A stretch of 64,000 bases of DNA from Pseudonocardia sediminis (GCF_004217185.1 NZ_SHKL01000001.1:4710001-4774000); one strand, 5' to 3'. Numbered from the stretch's first letter, positions 21,370 to 28,224 are shown. Notes: generated by a model from the sequence alone, not told the origin. Translations and numbers: made by a program.

Positions 21370-21545
21370 TCGTCACTCCCGAGCGGGTCGATGAGCAGGA
21401 CGCGGCGCCAGCCCTCCACGGGGACGCTGAAGATCAGCGCGGCGGGGTCGTCGCACACCCACCCCGACGGGTCACTGGTCGTCGCCGTCCAACGGGTCAT
21501 GTGCTTGCTGCCGTCGCGGACCAGCAGCGTGATCTCGGCGGTCAC
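21366..21545 (-). CDS. Small phage protein, 59 aa
   Basis: GTG 21545 overlaps the upstream stop. It looks beta-rich (VTAEITLLVRDGSKHMTRW, WRRVLLIDPL) and has no recognised domain. Confidence 0.6.
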   Translation of the reverse strand: MTAEITLLVRDGSKHMTRWTATTSDPSGWVCDDPAALIFSVPVEGWRRVLLIDPLGSDE

Positions 21546-21688
21546 GGGACGACCCCCGCGTTGTGGGCGTCCGCTACCGACTGCGCGTCGGCCTGGTCCC
21601 CGTATGCCTCGAACAAGCCGCACGGACACCGGACGACCCAGCGGGTGGTCACACCCGCCTCTTCCACGACGATCGCTTCGTGTCGCAT
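21542..21688 (-). CDS. Small phage protein with CPCG motif, 48 aa
   Basis: ATG 21688 overlaps the upstream stop as TGATG, and the stop is in GTGA with the next gene. RWVVRCPCGLFEAYGD suggests a small metal-binding turn. Function is unknown. Confidence 0.6.
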   Translation of the reverse strand: MRHEAIVVEEAGVTTRWVVRCPCGLFEAYGDQADAQSVADAHNAGVVP

Positions 21689-22131
21689 CACGCCACCGCC
21701 CGACCGGACTCGACACGAGCGAGGCGGGTTTCGAGCTCGGCGACCTCTTCCAGCACCACGGCCGCGGCCTCAGCACCCGCGTGACCCTCGGCGGCCCACC
21801 GCCGCAACGCCCGACGTGCCCGGCCGCCTCGGTCTGCTTCGCCGGCGGTCCTGCCCAGCACCCACCCGAGGCGTGCATCGGCGACCGCGTCAGCGACCGT
21901 CGTCACCGGGACATCACTGGTGAAAGTGGCGGTCCATTCGTCGCGGCCGTCGCCCCACTCCGCCATCAGAGCGGTCACGACGAGACGGACACCGCCCCAC
22001 ACCGTCGAGTCGACGAGGAGCTGCACCCCGTCGCCCATCCAGACGGTGTTACCGAACGAGCCGACCTCGGTGAGTCCCCACGACAGGGCAAGGGCGGGGA
22101 CGTCGGAGGCGCGGGAGATCGTGGCCGTCAT
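21688..22131 (-). CDS. Phage protein, 147 aa
   Basis: ATG 22131 overlaps the upstream stop as ATGA. The N-terminal half is beta-rich (VQLLVDSTVWGGVRLVVTALMAEWG), and the C-terminal half is a long Ala/Glu helix. No family is recognised. Confidence 0.6.
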   Translation of the reverse strand: MTATISRASDVPALALSWGLTEVGSFGNTVWMGDGVQLLVDSTVWGGVRLVVTALMAEWGDGRDEWTATFTSDVPVTTVADAVADARLGWVLGRTAGEADRGGRARRALRRWAAEGHAGAEAAAVVLEEVAELETRLARVESGRAVA

Positions 22132-22313
22132 GACTGACCCTCGGGCAGTGCGTCGAGGTCCACGGCCGGGGTGATCGAGACACCCGGGATCGGCAGGTCG
22201 AACGGATCCTGCGCCGACGTCCAGCACGGGCACTCCCGGCAGCCGCACGACGGGTCACCGAACGTGCTGTGCTGGCACTCCGGGCAGCGGGCCAGATCGG
22301 CGAGAGTCGTCAT
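22128..22313 (-). CDS. Small Cys-rich phage protein, 61 aa
   Basis: Six cysteines (CPEC, then CGCRECPC at about residues 23-30) suggest two metal sites in a compact fold. ATG 22313 overlaps the upstream stop. Function is unknown. Confidence 0.65.
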   Translation of the reverse strand: MTTLADLARCPECQHSTFGDPSCGCRECPCWTSAQDPFDLPIPGVSITPAVDLDALPEGQS

Positions 22314-22525
22314 CGCCGACCACCACCCGGCTGCAGAAACCACAGGGCCTGCGTGTGCTCCCCCGGAGTCGCGTACCGGGCCACCTCGGCGCCGTGGACC
22401 GGGGCGGAACGGTGACGGTGCCGGCGGATACCGGTCGGGATCGTCGCCTCCACATCCGTCTGAGGGCGGACGAGAGTCAGGGCAGGACGCTGACGGTCGG
22501 CGCGGTGACGACCCGGGGCGCTCAC
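22310..22525 (-). CDS. Small basic phage protein, 71 aa
   Basis: GTG 22525 overlaps the upstream stop. It is rich in Arg and His, with a YATPGEHTQALWFLQPG end. No family is recognised. Confidence 0.55.
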   Translation of the reverse strand: MSAPGRHRADRQRPALTLVRPQTDVEATIPTGIRRHRHRSAPVHGAEVARYATPGEHTQALWFLQPGGGRR

Positions 22526-22677
22526 GGGTACACCCGCCCGATCCGGATCCGGCGACCCGAACCGTCGTCCAACATCGGCTGGGCCTGCCGGTCCTCGGCC
22601 TCCTGGCGCTTCTGCTCCTTGCGCGCGGCCATCGCGCCCTTCTGGTACCGGCCGTTCCACACGAATCGATCACTCAT
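22522..22677 (-). CDS. Small basic phage protein, 51 aa
   Basis: ATG 22677 begins a charged helical peptide (RKEQKRQEAEDRQAQ) of the kind seen in phage early proteins. About 79 bases to the upstream gene hold no clear frame. Confidence 0.55.
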   Translation of the reverse strand: MSDRFVWNGRYQKGAMAARKEQKRQEAEDRQAQPMLDDGSGRRIRIGRVYP

Positions 22678-22756
22678 AGCCACTGCTCCATCAGGTCTAG
22701 GGAGAAGAGACGGATGCCGGGCCGGCGGCGGGGACTCGACCACCAGCCCGGCCAAT

Positions 22757-23047
22757 TCAGGAAGGCGCAGACACTGCGCCGGCCACGACGCGGGCATCCG
22801 TCACGCCCGACTCGAAGACGAACAGCGCAGGAGGGGCGGACAGGGCGTCGGCGAGCTGAGCGCGCAGGCGGGCGTTCTCGGCCTCGAGGTCCGCGCGGCG
22901 GGCGCGGTCCACAGCCCAACCCGCACGGACCGAATCCAGCACGTCCAGCAGTCGGCTCACCGGCTCCCAGCCGGCCACGTCGAACGCGACACGGTCCCGG
23001 CACACCCACTCCGCCTGCCGGGCAGACAGGCCACACCGCGCCCTCAC
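22757..23047 (-). CDS. Phage protein with coiled coil, 96 aa
   Basis: GTG 23047 overlaps the upstream stop (GTGA). An N-terminal segment (LSARQAEWVCRDRVAFDVAG) is followed by a leucine-zipper-like stretch (LEAENARLRAQLADAL). It is likely an oligomeric small protein, function unknown. Confidence 0.6.
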   Translation of the reverse strand: MRARCGLSARQAEWVCRDRVAFDVAGWEPVSRLLDVLDSVRAGWAVDRARRADLEAENARLRAQLADALSAPPALFVFESGVTDARVVAGAVSAPS

Positions 23048-23343
23048 GACGACACCGGACGCAGCAGCAGGCGGGCCTGCGCCAGCTTCAGCACCACCCG
23101 GTCCGGGGACACCACGCCCTGGTCCAGGGCGCGCCGCAGATGCGACACGTGCACCGTGCTCATCCACGTGCCGCGCACACGGACCTTCTCGACCTCGAAA
23201 TCCATCGGGGCGCCCGTGAACGGGTGGTGGTAGCCGGAGACGTCCTCGAGGGCGCCGTACGCGGCCTCGCGGGACACCGCAGGTGCGACAGGGACGGCGG
23301 CGTCATCGGGCGGCGGAGGGGTGACGTGCGGGACTTCTGGCAT
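23044..23343 (-). CDS. Phage protein, 99 aa, first gene of a leftward operon
   Basis: The Pro-rich N-terminus leads into a domain with TWMSTVHVSHLRRALDQG and VVLKLAQARLLL segments. It starts the cluster of tiny genes ending at 19836, and the 114-base gap upstream carries a strong hairpin. No family is recognised. Confidence 0.6.
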   Translation of the reverse strand: MPEVPHVTPPPPDDAAVPVAPAVSREAAYGALEDVSGYHHPFTGAPMDFEVEKVRVRGTWMSTVHVSHLRRALDQGVVSPDRVVLKLAQARLLLRPVSS

Positions 23344-23404
23344 GGCGATACTCGCTAACCGTGGGGAGCGGCCGTAAGCTGAAGCCGCTGTATTGGTTCG
23401 ACGT

Positions 23405-23436
23405 GCCCCTGTGGTTCCTGGCCGGGAAGCAGGGGC
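23405..23436. terminator. Strong hairpin between the excisionase-like gene and the next operon
   Basis: GCCCCTG and CAGGGGC form a 7-bp stem around an inner TTCC/GGAA stem. It lies just past the stop of the excisionase-like gene (23458) and before the next leftward gene. There is no U-rich tract, so it may be a weak terminator or attenuator separating the repressor transcript from the early operon. Confidence 0.45.
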
Positions 23437-23457
23437 TTCGTCGTGTCTGGGGTGGAG

Positions 23458-23658
23458 CTAGTGCTGCGGTTGCTGGTCGAACGAGTCAATGAAGTGCTGC
23501 AGGGCGACGTCGGTCATGCGGTACTTGTTGCCGCACCACCGGGCCGGAAGCTCTCCTGAGTGGATCCAGGCGCGAACCCTCTTCTGAGGAACGCCGATCT
23601 CTTCTGCTGCCTCGCGGACACTGCGTGTTCTGCCGCGGCGCTGGGGCGGGGCGCTCAT
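23458..23658 (-). CDS. Excisionase-like DNA-binding protein, 66 aa
   Basis: The core (RSVREAAEEIGVPQKRVRAWIHSGELPA) is a MerR/excisionase-type winged helix. Such proteins bend the attachment site to direct the integrase towards excision. ATG 23658 overlaps the repressor stop, so the two are expressed together from the leaderless promoter at 23.9 kb. Co-expression of a repressor and Xis is unusual; it could instead be a second small regulator. Confidence 0.7.
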   Translation of the reverse strand: MSAPPQRRGRTRSVREAAEEIGVPQKRVRAWIHSGELPARWCGNKYRMTDVALQHFIDSFDQQPQH

Positions 23659-23909
23659 GCCGCGGCCTCGTGTGGATCCTCGGATGGAGTCGAAAACTCC
23701 TCGAGTTCGACCCTCAGAACGCGGGCAATCCGGTTGGCGACGATCGCGCTCGGCTGCAGTGTGTCGGCGTGGGGTCGACTGACCGGTCCTTCGATGTGCT
23801 GGAGGTACCGGACAGAGATATTCGCTTGGCGCGCAAGCTCAGAGATGCGCATGCCCTGACGCTCACGAAGCGCCCGGATGGCCCTGCCATCTACGTGACG
23901 TCCTCTCAT
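23655..23909 (-). CDS. XRE-type phage repressor, 84 aa
   Basis: Residues about 9-55 form an XRE helix-turn-helix (IRALRERQGMRISELARQAN, then a SVRYLQHIEGPVSRP recognition region). The start is ATG 23909, about eight bases below the -10 box, so its transcript is probably leaderless. The gene sits opposite the XRE gene at 24091 across an array of TGYCC sites. It is the likely lysogeny repressor, or the control protein of the switch; the two roles cannot be separated from sequence alone. Confidence 0.75.
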   Translation of the reverse strand: MRGRHVDGRAIRALRERQGMRISELARQANISVRYLQHIEGPVSRPHADTLQPSAIVANRIARVLRVELEEFSTPSEDPHEAAA

Positions 23910-24090
23910 ATGTCCGATAATGCCCTTAAATGTCCGGGCAGTCAAGGACAAGATGCGGCAGAACGTAGCACTGGGGGCCTGTCGATGATCTGATGAGGGC
24001 AACACTGCTGGGGAGCGGGGAAGAACTGTGTCCGTTATAAGGGGTGCCCGACGGCAGCCATGCCCGGAAATGCCCGTACTCTTTGGGGCC
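23910..24090. promoter_or_regulatory. Immunity switch with seven phased TGYCC half-sites
   Basis: TGYCC-type half-sites begin at 23911, 23921 and 23931 (10-base steps) and at 24029, 24045, 24061 and 24071 (16, 16 and 10). The third is part of a near-palindrome TGTCCGGGCA. On the minus strand TTGACT (23945-23940), a 17-base spacer and CATTAT (23922-23917) form the repressor promoter, and the first three half-sites cover it. On the plus strand a TATAAG near 24036 could serve the 24091 gene. Confidence 0.7.
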
Positions 24091-24513
24091 ATGACCGAAG
24101 ACGAGCCGTTGCCGGGCGAAGAGCTACGCCGCGCCCGGCGTGCACGTCGCATGACCCAAGGCAGACTCGCGCAGCTACTTGAAGTCGACCCGCGCACCGT
24201 CGGTCGGTGGGAAGCCGCAGACGCCGTCCCGCAGTCGGTCGTTCCGGCGCTCCTCCACATCTTCGGCGAGCTGGCATCCGACGACTCCGCAGCCGTGCAC
24301 CGGGTGCCGGACGACCCGCCGTTACGCAGTGCATCGCACGCACAGCTCTTAGCCGAGCTCGCGCGGCGCATCGAGGGTGCACCACGGCCGGACACCGGTC
24401 GGCTACCCGATGTCCCTACGGGCCGTTACAGATTCCCCAAGAGCAAGGGTCCGTCCGCGCGGGCCAATAACGGCCGTGAGCAGGACGAACCAGGCAGCGA
24501 ACAGAGCATGTGA
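24091..24513 (+). CDS. XRE-type regulator, 140 aa
   Basis: ATG 24091 begins a protein whose residues about 9-60 form a clear XRE helix-turn-helix (RRARRARRMTQGRLAQLLEV, then RTVGRWEAADAVP). The C-terminus is disordered and basic. It is transcribed away from the repressor gene across the shared operator array and is followed by the gene at 24669 and the integrase. It may be the antagonist of the leftward repressor (Cro-like) or the lysogeny maintainer; the divergent layout supports either. Confidence 0.75.
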   Translation: MTEDEPLPGEELRRARRARRMTQGRLAQLLEVDPRTVGRWEAADAVPQSVVPALLHIFGELASDDSAAVHRVPDDPPLRSASHAQLLAELARRIEGAPRPDTGRLPDVPTGRYRFPKSKGPSARANNGREQDEPGSEQSM

Positions 24514-24550
24514 GCAGGTCACTCGGTGTAGTGGAGTTCACACGACCGGC

Positions 24551-24645
24551 TAGATTGTGGTTAGGCTGATCGACTCCGGTTGCGGCCCAGACCCAGCTGC
24601 CACTGGGCGCCCAACCATGCCGCACAGCCGATCTCCCCGTCGGCT
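24551..24645 (+). promoter_or_regulatory. Possible promoter and hairpin before the 24669 gene
   Basis: TAGATT at 24551-24556 is a possible -10 box. A hairpin AGCCGA-loop-TCGGCT (24626-24645) lies 23 bases before the 24669 start and could attenuate or stabilise the integrase message. No convincing -35 is seen. Confidence 0.35.
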
Positions 24646-24668
24646 CGATCCTTCGGGAAGGTCGACCG

Positions 24669-24971
24669 ATGAGCGCCCCGACTCTTGACCCCAGAGACCC
24701 GGTCAACGCGATCGACGGGATGGCAGAGACCGCACGCCGGCTCATCTGCGATTTCGGCGCGCGGATCCTGTGGGAGTCGCTTCCAGACGATCATGGTATC
24801 TGGGACGGGGACGCTCGTACAGTCACCATCAACGTCGACAGCTGCATCGCTGATCAATGTTGTTTTCTGACCGAATGCTGGCGGCTCTGCGCGATCGGAC
24901 CGGAGGCAGCCCCCGACATGGCCCTCGACGAGGGTCCCGGCGGGCCACACCTTCGTCTGGTCGGGGACTGA
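24669..24971 (+). CDS. Small phage protein before the integrase, 100 aa
   Basis: ATG 24669 follows a GGGAAGG ribosome binding site. The middle segment (HGIWDGDARTVTINVD, then FLTECWRLCAIG) has the outline of an ImmA/IrrE-like protein, but the HExxH zinc motif is absent, so this is a weak structural analogy. ImmA proteins cleave phage repressors; one without the motif could bind without cutting. The gene ends four bases before the integrase start. Confidence 0.55.
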   Translation: MSAPTLDPRDPVNAIDGMAETARRLICDFGARILWESLPDDHGIWDGDARTVTINVDSCIADQCCFLTECWRLCAIGPEAAPDMALDEGPGGPHLRLVGD

Positions 24972-24974
24972 CCG

Positions 24975-26123
24975 GTGGGCCGGCCACCACTGCCCGCAGG
25001 CTCGCACGGCAACATCCGGACGAAGAAGATCGGCACGACGTGGGTCGCAGCCACCTACGTTCGCGACGGGGACGGTCGGCGGCGCGAGATCCGACGCGAA
25101 GCGAAGTCTAAGTCGGCGGCCGGCCTCAAGCTGCAGGCAGCGCTCGAGAACCGCGCAGGGTTCTCCACCTCCGCCATCGACCGCAACGCAAAACTAGAGC
25201 TCGTCGCCACGGCATGGCTTGAACATTGTGCGAGACAAGTCGAAGCCGGCGACATGGCCCCCAACACGGCTCGGCTCTACACGTCCATCTGGAACAGCCA
25301 CGTGAAAGAGGCCGTCGGGCAGCTACGGGTCCACGAGGCCACCGTGCCGCGCCTAGACGCGTTCATCGTCTCCATGCGCACCCACCAAGGCCCTGCGCTC
25401 ACCAAGACGGCCAGGACGGTCCTGAACGGCATCCTCGGGTACGCGGTGCGACACGGGGCGATGACGGCCAACCCGATGCGCGAGGTGTCCCGCATCTCCG
25501 GCGGCACCAAACGAGAGCCTCGCGCGATGACCGCCAAGGAACGACGCGAGTGGCTGTTCGCCATCGACCGGGATGAGAAGGCCATCGACGAAGACGTCCC
25601 CGACCTCACGCGGTGGATGCTGTCGACCGGCGTGCGAATGGGCGAATGCCTGGCCATCCGGTTCGAGGACGTGAACCTGCTCGAGCGGGAAGTGACCATC
25701 TCCCACGGCATCACCCGCGTGAAGGGCCGCGGGCTCCTCCGCGGCCCGGTCAAGACGCGGTCCTCGGTACGCACAATCGGGCTCACCGACTCGTTGGTGA
25801 CGATGGTCGAGGAACGCTTAGTCCTCTACGGGGAAGGACCCTTGTTCCCGAACACCAAGGGCGGGCACCGGGATCCGTCGAACACGTCCCGCTGCATCCG
25901 TGAAGCTCGGGAGCGGGCCGGGATCGACTGGGTCACTTCGCACGTATTCCGCAAGACCGTCGCCACGGTGATGGACCAGGCCAACGTGACGACCAGAGTG
26001 GTGTCCGACCAGCTCGGGCACTCGCGGATCTCGATGACCCAGGACGTCTACATGGCCCGCCGCGCGCCAGCGTCGGAAGCCCTACGCGCCCTTGAGGATG
26101 CGGAGCGCGGTAGCAACGATTGA
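24975..26123 (+). CDS. int: Tyrosine recombinase integrase
   Basis: The 382-residue protein has an N-terminal AP2-like arm-binding region, a SAM-like core-binding domain (about 70-165) and a catalytic domain. Catalytic motifs are GVRMGE with the first Arg (about residue 217), HVFRKT (the HxxR box, about residues 317-320), LGHSRISMTQ and the nucleophilic Tyr in DVYMARR (near residue 362). GTG 24975 is used because it follows the upstream stop closely. The gene points at the 3' end of tRNA-Asn about 84 bases away, the classic layout of a tRNA-targeting integrase. Confidence 0.95.
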   Translation: MGRPPLPAGSHGNIRTKKIGTTWVAATYVRDGDGRRREIRREAKSKSAAGLKLQAALENRAGFSTSAIDRNAKLELVATAWLEHCARQVEAGDMAPNTARLYTSIWNSHVKEAVGQLRVHEATVPRLDAFIVSMRTHQGPALTKTARTVLNGILGYAVRHGAMTANPMREVSRISGGTKREPRAMTAKERREWLFAIDRDEKAIDEDVPDLTRWMLSTGVRMGECLAIRFEDVNLLEREVTISHGITRVKGRGLLRGPVKTRSSVRTIGLTDSLVTMVEERLVLYGEGPLFPNTKGGHRDPSNTSRCIREARERAGIDWVTSHVFRKTVATVMDQANVTTRVVSDQLGHSRISMTQDVYMARRAPASEALRALEDAERGSND

Positions 26124-26245
26124 GAGCCGCCTGCGGTTTGTGCGGAGTATGTGCGAAACGGGATCTTGACGCTGATCCCTTACATGCCCTCTGACCTGCG
26201 GTGAATGCTCCTCCGATTGGATTCGAACCAATAACCGCCCGATTA
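26124..26245. other. Right attachment region of the prophage
   Basis: The integrase stop is followed by an 84-base spacer and the 3' half of tRNA-Asn, the expected site of strand exchange. A CCTGCGGT octamer is repeated at 26130-26137 and 26195-26202, and TGTGCGRA occurs twice at about 26138-26158; these could be arm-type integrase sites. The exact core cannot be set because the other attachment site lies outside the window. Confidence 0.55.
26160..26179. terminator. Hairpin after the integrase
   Basis: GGGATC (26160-26165), an eight-base loop and GATCCC (26174-26179) form a perfect 6-bp stem 36 bases after the integrase stop. It is followed by TTACATG, so it is at best a weak factor-independent terminator. 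Confidence 0.4.
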
Positions 26246-26279
26246 ACAGTCGGGTGCTCTGCCATTGAGCTACGGAGGA
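26208..26279 (-). tRNA. tRNA-Asn (GTT)
   Basis: The minus strand folds into a 72-base cloverleaf with a 7-bp acceptor stem (TCCTCCG/CGGAGGA), a GCTC-AATGGCA-GAGC D arm, a CCCGA-CTGTTAA-TCGGG anticodon arm with anticodon GTT (26247-26245) and a TTGGTTCGAATCCAA T arm. The CCA end is not encoded. The gene remains intact after integration because the element carries its own copy of the 3' end. Confidence 0.97.
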
Positions 26280-26443
26280 CCGTCTCGCATCGTCGGCACA
26301 CGATCACCTGACGACGCTGAGAACTCTACAACACACGCCCCGTGCCCGACCGGAGGGCCCCCACGCCCCGGGACGGTAGCCCTGGCCTGGGGAAGATCTC
26401 TGCAGCGCAAGCGGTACGGTCGCCGGTGACGAGGAGGTACGAC

Positions 26444-26638
26444 ATGCTCAAGTTCCTGTTGGGGATCGGCGTCGGATACGTGCTGGGGACCCGTGCCGGG
26501 CGGGAGCGGTACGAGCAGCTCGTCCGGACCTACCAGCGCACGGCCGATCACCCCGCGGTCCAGGGCGCGGCCGGGATCGCACGCGCGACAGTCGAGGGTG
26601 CGGTGGCGAACGTGCGCCGCGACGGCGGCAGCCACTAG
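26444..26638 (+). CDS. YtxH-like small membrane protein, 64 aa
   Basis: ATG 26444 follows a near-perfect GAGGAGG. The N-terminal hydrophobic segment (LKFLLGIGVGYVLGTRAGRER) is a YtxH-type glycine-rich membrane anchor, followed by an amphipathic helix. Such proteins are common in actinobacteria and of unknown or stress-related function. It is the first host gene after the tRNA. Confidence 0.75.
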   Translation: MLKFLLGIGVGYVLGTRAGRERYEQLVRTYQRTADHPAVQGAAGIARATVEGAVANVRRDGGSH

Positions 26639-26646
26639 GCGCGGTC

Positions 26647-26946
26647 GTGCCCGGGCTCCGCCGGCTCGGCGACGGCTTCGAGATCACCGTCGCCGGCGGG
26701 CCGGACCGGGACGCGCTGGCCGACGAGGTCGAGCGCGCCCGGGACGAGCTCGTCTCGGCGTCGCTGCGGCTGAGGGGGCTCTACCTGGCGCCCGGGTTCG
26801 TGCCCGAGGGGTTCCAGGCCGGGTTCGCCGAGGTGTTCGCGCGGCCGACGCCCGAGCACGGTGACGTGAGCCGTCAGCGCACCCTCGCGACGGCGAAGAT
26901 CCGGCGGAACGGGAACCACGTCGTCCCGTCCGCGGACGGCGGGTAG
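26647..26946 (+). CDS. Conserved-looking hypothetical protein, 99 aa
   Basis: A GTG frame begins nine bases after the YtxH-like stop. The first 75 residues look like a folded domain (GFEITVAGGPDRDALADEVERARDEL). The last 24 codons overlap the 3' end of the convergent tam gene. The opposite-strand frame has shadow-like composition, so this frame is preferred. Confidence 0.5.
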   Translation: MPGLRRLGDGFEITVAGGPDRDALADEVERARDELVSASLRLRGLYLAPGFVPEGFQAGFAEVFARPTPEHGDVSRQRTLATAKIRRNGNHVVPSADGG

Positions 26947-27653
26947 GCCATCCGCAGGTGCCCGGAGAGCTCCTCGACGAACGCGGCGTACTCGCCGTCG
27001 TCCAGCGCGTCGCGGACCGGGCGCAGGGCCGTGCCGCTGATCCAGCGCAGCACCGGGTCGTCACCGGTCAGGCGCTGCAGGTAGGTCGTCTCCCAGACGT
27101 CGGCGTCCGCGCCGGCGGCGGTGAGCAGGTCGGCGTAACCGGCCGGGTCGAGAACCGTCACTGCGCCGCGCAGCGACATCCGGTCCCGCCAGCGCGGCTG
27201 CGTGGCGACCTCGCGGGTCAGCACGTGCGACGGGGCCTCGAAGTTGCCCGGGACCTGCACCGCGATCCACGCGCCCGACGCGAGCTCCTTCACCCAGCGC
27301 GTCAGGATCTCCGCGTGCGTGGGCACCCACTGCAGGATGGCGTTCGAGACGACCACGCCGGTGTCCGGCGCCGGGGTCCAGTCGGCGACGTCGACGAGGT
27401 CGGCCGCCACGCCGTTGTCGCGCGCGCTCGCGACCATGTCCGGTGAGGCGTCGAAGGCCTCGACCGTCGCCTCCGGCCAGCGCCGGGCGAGCACCGGCGT
27501 CAGGTGCCCGGGGCCGCAGCCGGCGTCGACGACGCGCCGCGGGGCGCCGTCACCCGTCGGCGGCGATCCGATGCGGGCGACGAGGTCGTGGAACGGGCGG
27601 GAGCGGTGGTCGTCGAAGTTCCGGTAGAGCGCGGGGTCCCAGCTCGTGGTCAT
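26874..27653 (-). CDS. tam: Trans-aconitate 2-methyltransferase
   Basis: The 259-residue class I SAM methyltransferase has motif I at VVDAGCGPGHLTPVLA, the acidic residue at EAFDASPDMV and the family features WDPALYRNFDDHRSRPF and SNAILQWVPTH. Length and motifs fit the Tam family, which methylates trans-aconitate. ATG 27653 is preferred over a start 54 bases upstream. The gene follows the dnaG-linked hypothetical gene by 22 bases. Confidence 0.85.
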   Translation of the reverse strand: MTTSWDPALYRNFDDHRSRPFHDLVARIGSPPTGDGAPRRVVDAGCGPGHLTPVLARRWPEATVEAFDASPDMVASARDNGVAADLVDVADWTPAPDTGVVVSNAILQWVPTHAEILTRWVKELASGAWIAVQVPGNFEAPSHVLTREVATQPRWRDRMSLRGAVTVLDPAGYADLLTAAGADADVWETTYLQRLTGDDPVLRWISGTALRPVRDALDDGEYAAFVEELSGHLRMAYPPSADGTTWFPFRRIFAVARVR

Positions 27654-27675
27654 CCGGCGCGGGCTCCGAAAGTGA

Positions 27676-28224
27676 TCATGGCCTCTCATCGGGGAGGGCG
27701 GCGCCACCGTTACCGCCGATGCGTGCCGCCACCCCCTCCGCCAGGCGGTCGACCGCGTCCGGGTCGGTGCCGGGGTCGGGGCGGATCTGCAGGATCAGGC
27801 CGTCGCGGCCGGGGACCTTGCGCTGCAGCACCCACGCTCCCCCGCCGGGCAGGTCGCGGTGGCTGCGCGAGCGGATCGAGCCGGTGACTCGCTCGTGCAC
27901 GGCCTGCGGGATCTTCCCCGGCTCGTCGAGGCGGTAGCGGCGCGGGCGCTCGTCGGTTAGCACGACCGTCCCGGGACCCGACACCTCGCGCGCCGTCGAC
28001 GCCGTGATCTCCAGCGTGCCGGAGTTCCAGGCCGCCTTCGCGATCTCGTGCCACCCCAGACGACGCGGCGGCTCCTCGGGCAGCCACAGCCCCCAGGACG
28101 TGACGACGAGGTGCCCACCGCCGGCGAGCTCGGCCTGCGCGACGACGTGCTCGTCGTCGGCCAGACCCCCGGCGACGCCCTCGGGCACGTTCTCCCGGCC
28201 GAGCAACCGCTTCCAGAAGCTCAT
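27676..28224 (-). CDS. Conserved actinobacterial protein beside dnaG, 182 aa
   Basis: MSFWKRLLGRENVP opens a protein of beta strands (LVVTSWGLWLPEEPP, GTVVLTDERPRRYRL) and a C-terminal amphipathic helix. It overlaps the dnaG stop as ATGA. Proteins of this size sit next to dnaG in several actinobacterial genomes; function is unknown. Confidence 0.7.
   Translation of the reverse strand: MSFWKRLLGRENVPEGVAGGLADDEHVVAQAELAGGGHLVVTSWGLWLPEEPPRRLGWHEIAKAAWNSGTLEITASTAREVSGPGTVVLTDERPRRYRLDEPGKIPQAVHERVTGSIRSRSHRDLPGGGAWVLQRKVPGRDGLILQIRPDPGTDPDAVDRLAEGVAARIGGNGGAALPDERP

Noticed and set aside
22674..23036. Minus-strand frame of 120 codons overlapping the coiled-coil gene
   Set aside because: It ends at a four-base overlap with the next ATG, but its sequence is Arg/Gly/Pro-rich shadow text. 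The frame 22757-23047 has a plausible leucine zipper and correct overlaps.
1..26207. An integrative conjugative element instead of a phage
   Set aside because: No FtsK-like translocase, relaxase or replication protein of the RepSA type was found, while antirepressor, ERF, endonuclease VII-like, SSB and DUF5131 genes are typical of phages. Virion genes are not visible, so the question is not fully closed.
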